From DTLA01 sp034436295 (lineage in GTDB: Bacteria; Chloroflexota; Anaerolineae; DTLA01), in assembly GCA_034436295.1 (NCBI GenBank), contig DAOTVT010000008.1, positions 1-15,923 of the forward strand: a DNA stretch of 15,923 bases, read 5' to 3'. The translations under genes and the position numbers were made by a program. How positions within the stretch are numbered: position 1 is the stretch's first letter; the number at the start of each line of letters is the position of its first letter. Positions 1-5,011 of the stretch are shown piece after piece. The notes under the pieces are model-generated. The model was given only the letters and a program-made list of their open reading frames with translations. It had not been told where the DNA came from and ran no database searches.

Positions 1-114
1 AACGCTGGTCACCGTTGGCTACCCCGCTCACCTGCTATGGTGGCTGGACTCACAGACCATGTGTGGACTGTTAAAGAGCTGCTCTGGATCGTTGTGCTCC
101 CTGTCAACACTTAA
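1..114 (+). CDS. Transposase, C-terminal fragment (cut by window edge)
   Basis: Reading frame 1 is open from the first base to a TAA at 112-114. It contains the tail SPAMVAGLTDHVWTVKELL. I recognise this as the C-terminal signature of a bacterial DDE-type transposase family, in which a '(T/S)PAMAAGLTDHxWTxxELL' segment closes the protein. Only 37 codons are inside the window, so the catalytic residues and the exact IS family cannot be read here. The gene runs toward the thiamine operon, and its stop is about 100 bp from that operon's last stop codon. I could not identify a terminal inverted repeat of the element between 115 and 213. The family call is from memory of the motif. The frame itself is directly visible. 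Confidence 0.6.
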   Translation, partial: NAGHRWLPRSPAMVAGLTDHVWTVKELLWIVVLPVNT

Positions 115-168
115 CGGGGAGACTATCATCGCACACCTCCGTGGCAAAGTCAAGGGGGTTGCGCACAT

Positions 169-198
169 GTGAACAATCTGCCGCCCCGTGCGGGCGGC
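169..198 (-). terminator. Possible terminator of the thiamine operon
   Basis: Read on the minus strand, just after the ATPase stop codon, there is a 7-bp GC stem (GCCGCCC / GGGCGGC) with a 5-nt loop at 180-198. It is followed by AGATTGTTCA, which is only weakly T-rich. The position is right for the end of the operon, but the U-tract is poor. The call is tentative. Confidence 0.35.
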
Positions 199-213
199 GG
201 GGACAGCCGCCCC

Positions 214-990
214 CTACCGAACCGCCAGCGCCTCCAGCAACTGATAGCGCAGCGCCGCAAACTCCGGCGACGCCGTCATGGAGCGCCGCCGCGGGCGGGC
301 CAGGGGCACGGCGAGCACAGCCTTGACCCGCCCCGGCCGCGGCGTCATCACATACACCCGATCCGACAGGAATAGCGCCTCGTCCACGTCGTGGGTGATG
401 AACAGGATGGTCTTGCGGAAGCGCGCCCACACCCCCAGCAGCCACTCCTGCAACTCCATCCGCGTCAGCGCGTCCAGCGCCCCGAACGGCTCGTCCAGCA
501 GCAGCACCTCGCGGTGGGTCAGGAACGTGCGGAGCAGGGCGGCGCGCTGCTTCATCCCGCCCGACAGCACCGCCGGATACGCGTCGGCGAACCCCTCAAG
601 CCCGAACAGCGGCATCAGTTCCCTGGCCTCGCGGCGGCTCTCCCGCAGGTCTTCGCCCCGCAGTTCAGGCCCCAGGATCACGTTGTCCAGCACCGACCGC
701 CAGGGCAGCAGGAGGTCTTTCTGCGGCATGTAGCCCACCAGGCCCGCGCGGCGCGAGGCCGCCTGCCCGTCCAGCAGCACCTGGCCTTCATCCGGCTCCA
801 GCAGGCCGCAGATGATGTTGAACAGGGTGCTCTTGCCGCAGCCGCTGGGGCCGATGATAGACACGAACTCGCCCGCGCGGGCATGGAGGCTCACGTCCTC
901 CAGCGCCTTCAAGGGCACCCCGTCCACCTTGAACCACTTGGTGATGCCCGTCAGTTCCAGTTTGCACGGCGCGTCAGGGCAGGAATTCAT
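214..990 (-). CDS. thiZ: ABC transporter ATP-binding protein, thiamine-precursor type (ThiZ-like)
   Basis: This is the cytoplasmic ATPase of an importer of the nitrate/sulfonate/taurine/NMT1 type, 258 residues. All ABC motifs are present: Walker A GPSGCGKST (about 47-55), Q-loop Q90 in YMPQKDLLLPW, signature LSGGMKQR (142-149), Walker B LLLDEP (163-168) and the switch histidine in ITHD (H200). It is the last gene of the operon and its start overlaps the end of the binding-protein gene by 17 bp. The chosen ATG at 990 has no strong Shine-Dalgarno, so translational coupling is likely. An in-frame TTG at 1014 would add 8 residues. Sequence alone cannot separate this ATPase from SsuB or TauB relatives. 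The substrate assignment rests on the upstream TPP riboswitch and the thiamine neighbours. Confidence 0.85.
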   Translation of the reverse strand: MNSCPDAPCKLELTGITKWFKVDGVPLKALEDVSLHARAGEFVSIIGPSGCGKSTLFNIICGLLEPDEGQVLLDGQAASRRAGLVGYMPQKDLLLPWRSVLDNVILGPELRGEDLRESRREARELMPLFGLEGFADAYPAVLSGGMKQRAALLRTFLTHREVLLLDEPFGALDALTRMELQEWLLGVWARFRKTILFITHDVDEALFLSDRVYVMTPRPGRVKAVLAVPLARPRRRSMTASPEFAALRYQLLEALAVR

Positions 991-1960
991 TGGTGAACGC
1001 CTTGTCGGGGTCAAAGTCGCCGGTGATAAGGCCGTTGGTCTTCATCCAGTCGCCGAAGGCGCGCCACGTCTCGGCCTTCTGCACGCCCCACTTCGGCGCG
1101 TCGGCCTTGTAGCGCGGGCTGAGCCACTCCTGGCTGCGGCGGATGAGTTCGGGGTCGCTTTCGGGCGCGTACTTCAGCAGGATTTCCGCCGCCTCCGATG
1201 GGTGCGCGATGGCGTACTCGTACCCGCGCGCCGTCGCCGCCATGAATCGGCGCACCAGGTCGGGCTTCTCCTGGATGGTCTTCTCGCCTGCGATGACGAC
1301 GGGCGTGTAGTAGTCGGGCACGCAGGACCCGTACAGCGGAATCGTGTTCAGTTCGTACCCCTTGATTTGCGCCTGCACGCCGTCCCACGCCAGGAAGATC
1401 CACGCGATGTCCACGCGCCCGCCCAGCAGCGCCGGAAAGGCGTCAAACCCCACGTCCACAAACGTCAGTTTGCTGAAATCGCCGCCATCGCACGCCATCA
1501 GCCCCTTGATGACCGCCTGCTCCAGGGGAAGGCCGTAGGACGCATACGTCTTGCCCTCAAAGTCCTTGGGGCGCGTGATGCCCTTGGCCTTCAGCGACGC
1601 GAACGCCGACGTGTTGTGCTGGATGATGGCCGCCAGCGACACCACCGGAATATCCTGCGAGCGGGCGATGGTAACCTCCTCCTGGAAACTCACGCCGAAC
1701 TCGGTATGGCCGAAGGCCACCTGCTTGAGCGCCGCAGCCGGATCCGAGGGAATCTGGATGTCCAGGTCAATCCCCTGCTCCTTGTACCAGCCCTTGTCCA
1801 GGGCCACGTAGAAGCCGGTGTGATTGGTGTTCGGCACCCAGTCCAGCGACAGCGTGGCCTTCACCGGCGCGGGCGTCGGCGTGGGCGTGGCCCTTTGCCC
1901 GCACGCCACCAGCAGCAGAACCGTGACAACCATCAGGACCGACAAAACCCGTTTGGACAT
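974..1960 (-). CDS. thiY: NMT1/THI5-like substrate-binding lipoprotein (ThiY-like)
   Basis: This is a 328-residue extracytoplasmic binding protein. The N-terminus is a lipoprotein signal: MSKR, a hydrophobic run, then LLVAC with the lipidated Cys at residue 20. A short TPTPTPAP spacer follows. The mature part starts with LSLDWVPNTNHTGFYVALDKG, trimmed here to its key elements: the D-W-x-P-N-x-x-H-x-G-x-Y-V-A pattern is typical of NMT1/THI5-like proteins that bind pyrimidine precursors of thiamine, such as ThiY with formylaminopyrimidine. The ATG at 1960 was chosen over upstream in-frame starts because GGAGGTGG lies 5 nt before it and because it begins the signal peptide. It is preceded by the permease (11-nt gap) and overlaps the ATPase. 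Thiamine itself or HMP are alternative ligands. Confidence 0.85.
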   Translation of the reverse strand: MSKRVLSVLMVVTVLLLVACGQRATPTPTPAPVKATLSLDWVPNTNHTGFYVALDKGWYKEQGIDLDIQIPSDPAAALKQVAFGHTEFGVSFQEEVTIARSQDIPVVSLAAIIQHNTSAFASLKAKGITRPKDFEGKTYASYGLPLEQAVIKGLMACDGGDFSKLTFVDVGFDAFPALLGGRVDIAWIFLAWDGVQAQIKGYELNTIPLYGSCVPDYYTPVVIAGEKTIQEKPDLVRRFMAATARGYEYAIAHPSEAAEILLKYAPESDPELIRRSQEWLSPRYKADAPKWGVQKAETWRAFGDWMKTNGLITGDFDPDKAFTNEFLP

Positions 1961-1971
1961 GTTCCACCTCC

Positions 1972-2787
1972 CTACATTTCTTCCCATCTTTCTTCGCGTG
2001 CTTGGGTGTAGAACCACGGGAGCGCCAGGCGCTCCGCGGCAACGACCGCCAGAAACAGCGCCAGGCTCAGCGCCGAGACGACGGCAATGGTCGCGAAGAC
2101 CCAGTCGGTGCGGAAGGAGTTGCTGGCGCGCAGCATGAACACCCCCAGCCCTCGGCTAGCGCCCACCCACTCGCCGATGATGGCCCCGACGACGCTGTAG
2201 GTGATGGCCACCTTGATGCCCGTGAACATGCCGGGCAGCGAGGCGGGCACGCGCACCTTGAGGAAAATCTGGCGGCGGGTGGCCCCCATGGACTGTAGGA
2301 GCGCGATGAGGTCGGGGTCGGTGGAGCGCAGCCCGTCGGCCGTGCCCACCACGATGGGGAAGAAGCAGACCAACCCCACGACCACCACCTTGGGGAGCAG
2401 GCCGTAGCCGAACCAGATGACCAGCAGCGGCGCTACGGCGATGATGGGGATCGTCTGCGACACGACGAGCAGGGGATACAGCGCCCGCCGCAGCGTGGCC
2501 GAGACGTCTATCAGGAGCGCCATGACCAGCCCGCTCGCCAGCGCGACGGCGAATCCGACGAGGGTCTCCACCACCGTCTGCGCCAGGTGCGGCCCCAGGA
2601 GATGGCGGGCGTCCACCGCGGCGCGGGCGATGGCCGAGGGCGCGGGCAGAAGCCAGGCCTGGATGCGCCACACCCGCGTCGCGAGTTCCCATGCGGCGAA
2701 GACCAGCGCCACCAGCAGCACGGCGGGGCCGTATTCGGCGATGGCCTGACCCAGCGGAGGCCGTTTGGCCGTTGCGCCTGCCTTCAT
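1972..2787 (-). CDS. thiX: ABC transporter permease (ThiX-like)
   Basis: This is a 271-residue inner-membrane permease of the binding-protein-dependent transport family, with about six hydrophobic segments. The first is near AVLLVALVFAAWELA (about 22-36). The cytoplasmic EAA-type loop that docks on the ATPase is visible as LLQSMGATRRQIFLKVRVP, followed by ASLPGMFTGIKV. The start ATG at 2787 has AGGAGGAG just upstream and overlaps the stop of the preceding thiamine-binding gene as ATGA, so the two are probably translationally coupled. A longer in-frame start at 2817 is less likely because it lacks that arrangement. It would form a homodimer with ThiZ and receive ligand from the ThiY-like lipoprotein. 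Family assignment is firm. Substrate is inferred from the operon. Confidence 0.87.
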   Translation of the reverse strand: MKAGATAKRPPLGQAIAEYGPAVLLVALVFAAWELATRVWRIQAWLLPAPSAIARAAVDARHLLGPHLAQTVVETLVGFAVALASGLVMALLIDVSATLRRALYPLLVVSQTIPIIAVAPLLVIWFGYGLLPKVVVVGLVCFFPIVVGTADGLRSTDPDLIALLQSMGATRRQIFLKVRVPASLPGMFTGIKVAITYSVVGAIIGEWVGASRGLGVFMLRASNSFRTDWVFATIAVVSALSLALFLAVVAAERLALPWFYTQAREERWEEM

Positions 2788-3050
2788 GGCGTCTCCTCCT
2801 TGCGCGGCGCGGGGCACGCGTTGGTGAGCGTGATGACCAGCACCGCCGGCCCCAATTCGGCGGCGCGGCGGAAGCCATCCCTCAGCGCGTTCAGAATCAC
2901 CTCGTCATCGCCCCACGTCAGCGTGCTCATCGGCCCGGGCGTGTATTCCAGGCCGTGCGCCGCCAGCGCCTTCCAGATTTCCGTGACGGCCGGGGACAGG
3001 TCCTCCTGCCCCAGCGGGTACAGACTCACCTGCGCCGATACGCCCATCAT
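2784..3050 (-). CDS. Small thiamine-binding protein, YkoF/MTH1187 (DUF77) family
   Basis: This is an 88-residue protein opening with MMGVSAQVSLYPLGQEDLSP, the N-terminal strand and loop characteristic of the YkoF-like/MTH1187 thiamine-binding family. Members have a ferredoxin-like fold and bind thiamine or hydroxymethylpyrimidine in the cytoplasm. They often sit beside thiamine transporters. No signal peptide or membrane segment is seen. The start at 3050 is supported by GGGAGG about 8 nt upstream and by an ATGA overlap with the methyltransferase stop. The 3' end overlaps the permease start in the same way. The length fits a single-domain member rather than the two-domain B. subtilis YkoF. 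It may buffer or hand over the imported ligand; that role is inferred. Confidence 0.82.
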   Translation of the reverse strand: MMGVSAQVSLYPLGQEDLSPAVTEIWKALAAHGLEYTPGPMSTLTWGDDEVILNALRDGFRRAAELGPAVLVITLTNACPAPRKEETP

Positions 3051-3721
3051 ACGTCTATCCTCCCGACCAGAAGCGCGCCGAACGGGCGAAAGGCCCCGCG
3101 CCCGATGCGTTCCAGCGGCCATGCCGCGCGCAGCCCCTGCCCGCCCGGCAGCACAAACACCGAACTGCTCCACCTCACCGTGCCGAATGGCGCGAGCAGC
3201 CGCGTGAATTCCCCTGGCGCGAAGAAGTGCGCCGCCGCGAAGGGGTCAGACGGGTTGCGGCGGGCAGCCTTTCGGCGCACCCACGCCCACGGAGACCAGG
3301 CGTTCAGCACGCCGACCACCACCCGCCCGCCCTTGCGGCACACGCGCGCCATCTCGGCCACGGCCCGCGCCGCGTCGGACACGAACTCCAGCGCCGTTAC
3401 CGACAGCACCAGGTCAAAGACGCCATCCCCGAAGGGCAGGGTCGCGGCGTCGGCCTGCACCAGGGGCGGCATCCCCGGCTTGGCGCAGGCCACCCGCAGC
3501 ATGGCGCGCGACACGTCCACGCCCACCACCCGCGCGCCGCGCTCGGCGAGGAACTGCGCGAAGTGGCCGGTGCCGGTCCCCACGTCCAGCGCGGCCTGCC
3601 CCGCCACCGGCCCCGTGAACCGCAGCAGCAGGTCCTTCTCCAGCAGGTCCACCGTATGCCCCAGGGGCGTGTCAAACCAGGAATCGTAGAGGTCCGCGAA
3701 CGGGTCAAACGGCCCCTGCAT
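3047..3721 (-). CDS. Class I SAM-dependent methyltransferase of unknown substrate
   Basis: This is a 224-residue cytoplasmic protein with a Rossmann methyltransferase core. Motif I is ALDVGTGTGHF (about 44-54), the acidic ribose-binding residue is in VVGVDVS (D69), and motif II/III elements are DAATLPF (91-97) and FDLVLSVTALEF (102-113). It most resembles UbiE/Methyltransf_11 proteins, whose substrates cannot be told from sequence. Its start overlaps the thiamine diphosphokinase stop by 17 bp and has GGAGGAGG upstream. Its stop overlaps the thiamine-binding gene. It is therefore embedded in the riboswitch-controlled operon. No methyltransferase step belongs to standard thiamine salvage, so its role is open. 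Candidates are modification of a thiamine precursor or breakdown product, or an unrelated passenger. Confidence 0.88.
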   Translation of the reverse strand: MQGPFDPFADLYDSWFDTPLGHTVDLLEKDLLLRFTGPVAGQAALDVGTGTGHFAQFLAERGARVVGVDVSRAMLRVACAKPGMPPLVQADAATLPFGDGVFDLVLSVTALEFVSDAARAVAEMARVCRKGGRVVVGVLNAWSPWAWVRRKAARRNPSDPFAAAHFFAPGEFTRLLAPFGTVRWSSSVFVLPGGQGLRAAWPLERIGRGAFRPFGALLVGRIDV

Positions 3722-4367
3722 CGCCCTCCTCCTCGCCGTGGGTTACGACGACCAGCAGGATGCCGTCGGATGTGGATACGCGGGCCACAGGCCCCAGCAG
3801 GACGTTGCTGATGCCGCGCCCAGGCCCCATGAACAGGCTTTCGCGGCGCAGCGGGTACTCCAGGCCCTCCGTTTCCACGCCGCGCACCTCGGGCGTGAGG
3901 GGAATCAGCGAGACCGTGTCGCCCGGCCGGCCGCGAATCTCGGCCCGCCCCCACGCGACGAAAGCCTCCACCCGGCCGTCCACCAGCCGCACATCCTTGC
4001 CCCGCAGTTGGGGCATGGTGAGCAGGTACACATTGCCCAGGGTGTGATCCAGGCGGCCGCCCAGCGCGCCGGCGATGGTGATCTCCTCGGCGCCGCGCCT
4101 GACGGCCTCCAGCAGCGCCAACTCCAGGTCGGTCTCGTCCTTGCGCGGCGGGAAGGTGCGGATTTCCACGCCGTTTCGGCGCAGGGCGTCCGCCAAGTCC
4201 GCCGGCAGCGAGTCCATGTCGCCGACGACCACGTGCGGGCGGATGCCGGCGGCGAGGGCCAGCGCCGCCCCGCCGTCCGCCGCGATGATGAGTTGGGCCG
4301 ATTCCGCCAGGCGGGCCAGCGCCGATGAGTCCGCGCCGACCGACGCCGCCACCACGAGCGTTCGCAT
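3705..4367 (-). CDS. thiN: Thiamine diphosphokinase
   Basis: This enzyme transfers a diphosphate from ATP to thiamine to make TPP. The 220-residue protein shows the family's landmarks in order: IIAADGGA (about 27-34), VVVGDMDSLP (47-56, the acidic metal/ATP site), KDETDLELAL (76-85) and GALGGRLDHTLGN (100-112). Its length matches bacterial ThiN/TPK. The start at 4367 is chosen because GGGAGG lies about 5-6 nt upstream and the conserved domain begins directly with MRTLVVAAS. The frame is open further up only through the terminator and riboswitch. As the first gene after the TPP riboswitch it makes the very ligand that would switch the operon off. The C-terminal part carries the usual substrate-binding domain (SLIPLTPEVRGVETEGLEYPL, positions about 156-176). 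Confidence 0.93.
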   Translation of the reverse strand: MRTLVVAASVGADSSALARLAESAQLIIAADGGAALALAAGIRPHVVVGDMDSLPADLADALRRNGVEIRTFPPRKDETDLELALLEAVRRGAEEITIAGALGGRLDHTLGNVYLLTMPQLRGKDVRLVDGRVEAFVAWGRAEIRGRPGDTVSLIPLTPEVRGVETEGLEYPLRRESLFMGPGRGISNVLLGPVARVSTSDGILLVVVTHGEEEGDAGAV

Positions 4368-4380
4368 ACCTGCCTCCCGC

Positions 4381-4416
4381 AAAACAAAAGCCACCTGCCC
4401 TGGATGGGCCGATGGC
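4381..4416 (-). terminator. Intrinsic terminator, likely expression platform of the TPP riboswitch
   Basis: On the minus strand an 11-position stem (GCCATCGGCCC pairing with GGGCAGGTGGC, with one G-U pair and one mismatch) surrounds a 5-nt loop. It is followed at once by TTTTGTTTT. It lies between the aptamer and the thiN ribosome binding site, which fits TPP-dependent premature termination. The thiN Shine-Dalgarno is downstream and not inside the hairpin. Confidence 0.8.
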
Positions 4417-4428
4417 CGTAAGTTTACA

Positions 4429-4521
4429 GACTTCCCTACGCTAGCATTACCCAGGTCAGGTTCAAGGGGTCGATGCCGGACTAGGCATCCTCTCAGCGCA
4501 GTTCCGTGCGCTCCCCCAGTC
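4429..4521 (-). ncRNA. TPP riboswitch (THI element)
   Basis: The minus strand carries the conserved THI-box blocks in order: GACTGGGGGAGC at the 5' end, CTGAGAGGATGC (the CUGAGA pyrimidine-sensing core), ACCCCTTGAACCTGA and CTGGGTAATGCTAGCG, then TAGGGAAGTC at the 3' end. The outer GACT/AGTC can close helix P1. The aptamer is about 93 nt and sits about 60 nt before the start codon of thiamine diphosphokinase. A terminator follows it, so binding of thiamine diphosphate should stop transcription of the whole operon. Recognition comes directly from the conserved sequence blocks. Confidence 0.95.
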
Positions 4522-4542
4522 GTATTCGGTTGTCGCACATCA

Positions 4543-4571
4543 ACTTTACACCGAGTCGGCGCGGGCGTCAA
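4543..4571 (-). promoter_or_regulatory. Sigma-70-like promoter of the thiamine operon
   Basis: On the minus strand TTGACG (4571-4566) is separated by 17 bp from TAAAGT (4548-4543). Transcription would start near 4535, shortly before the riboswitch, which is the expected geometry. Confidence 0.6.
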
Positions 4572-4602
4572 ATCGCGCCTCGTCGTGATGGGTGTACCTT
4601 AT

Positions 4603-4632
4603 CCACGAATAACACGAATCCACACGAATAAG
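4603..4632. repeat. CACGAATAACACGAAT-type intergenic repeat, copy 1
   Basis: A 30-bp block made of three spaced ACGAAT words (CCACGAATAACACGAATC, then CACACGAATAAG). It nearly matches the blocks at 4830-4859, 15659-15688 and 15774-15803. No coding function is seen. Confidence 0.85.
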
Positions 4633-4685
4633 TTATGGGTAGTGTATTTCTTCGGTGGAAACTGTGTGGTGCAGGCCAAAAGGCC

Positions 4686-4709
4686 GGGGGCACTTATGGA
4701 AACCTAGCC
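4686..4709 (-). repeat. TTTCCATA-loop hairpin repeat, diverged copy 1
   Basis: On the minus strand this reads GGGCTAGG-TTTCCATA-AGTGCCCC. The loop is intact, but only the outer GGGC/GCCC pairs well. The first 20 bp are identical to 4781-4800. Confidence 0.6.
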
Positions 4710-4752
4710 CTGCGCTCGCAATGGGCTGGTGGCACAACACCCAAACACGTAG

Positions 4753-4772
4753 GGCGGCTTTCCATAGCCGCC
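4753..4772 (+). repeat. TTTCCATA-loop hairpin repeat, perfect stem GGCGGC/GCCGCC
   Basis: Six perfect base pairs, GGCGGC and GCCGCC, flank the octamer TTTCCATA. The same loop with a different, also perfect, stem occurs at 15812-15833. Confidence 0.75.
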
Positions 4773-4780
4773 GGAAGCAG

Positions 4781-4804
4781 GGGGGCACTTATGGAAACCT
4801 GCCC
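4781..4804 (-). repeat. TTTCCATA-loop hairpin repeat, diverged copy 2
   Basis: On the minus strand the block reads GGGCAGG-TTTCCATA-AGTGCCCC. Its left arm equals that of the perfect copy at 15812, while the right arm has diverged so that only the outer bases pair. Confidence 0.6.
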
Positions 4805-4829
4805 TACACCCTACGCATTTCATACTTTT

Positions 4830-4859
4830 CCACGAATAACGCGAATCCACACGAATAAG
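4830..4859. repeat. CACGAATAACACGAAT-type intergenic repeat, copy 2
   Basis: It matches the copy at 4603-4632 at all but one position (ACGCGAAT in place of ACACGAAT), in the same orientation. Confidence 0.85.
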
Positions 4860-4880
4860 AAAAAGGAGATTGCCAAGGTG

Positions 4881-4918
4881 CTATGTGCGACGCACTTTTG
4901 GAAGTGCGTCGCACATAG
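4881..4918. repeat. Inverted repeat with 17-bp arms (TGCGACGCACTT family)
   Basis: CTATGTGCGACGCACTT is followed by a TTGG loop and the exact reverse complement of the first arm. The inner 14 bases of each arm recur in the 40-bp palindrome at 15882-15921, so this is a repeated hairpin element. It lies upstream of both flanking transcription units, so it is not an ordinary gene terminator. Confidence 0.85.
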
Positions 4919-4958
4919 ACACCCGTAACCCGACCGGCGGTCGGGGGGCGCGTTTTCT

Positions 4959-4987
4959 TTGCCCGCGGCCTCAATTGATGTTATAAT
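4959..4987 (+). promoter_or_regulatory. Sigma-70-like promoter of the L,D-transpeptidase / selB gene run
   Basis: TTGCCC at 4959-4964 and a perfect TATAAT at 4982-4987 are separated by 17 bp. The predicted start near 4994 leaves a short leader of about 18 nt before the ATG at 5012. Confidence 0.7.
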
Positions 4988-5011
4988 TCCGCCGCTGGGA
5001 GACAAATCGTC

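Larger units (their letters stand above)
4522..4958. other. Gene-free repeat mosaic between divergent transcription units
   Basis: Apart from the thi promoter at its left end this stretch has no convincing gene. It is built from repeat blocks, listed individually: two copies of a 30-bp CACGAATAACACGAAT-type repeat, three hairpin-like blocks around TTTCCATA, and one 17-bp-arm inverted repeat. The 20-bp string GGGGGCACTTATGGAAACCT occurs twice exactly, at 4686-4705 and 4781-4800. A further small hairpin (4929-4945) precedes the next promoter. The same kinds of blocks recur at 15600-15921. Confidence 0.8.

Noticed and set aside
4929..4945. Stem-loop CCCGACC-GGC-GGTCGGG followed by TTTTCTTT as an intrinsic terminator
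   Set aside because: The T-run begins several bases after the stem and overlaps the predicted -35 region. No transcription unit on the plus strand ends just before it.
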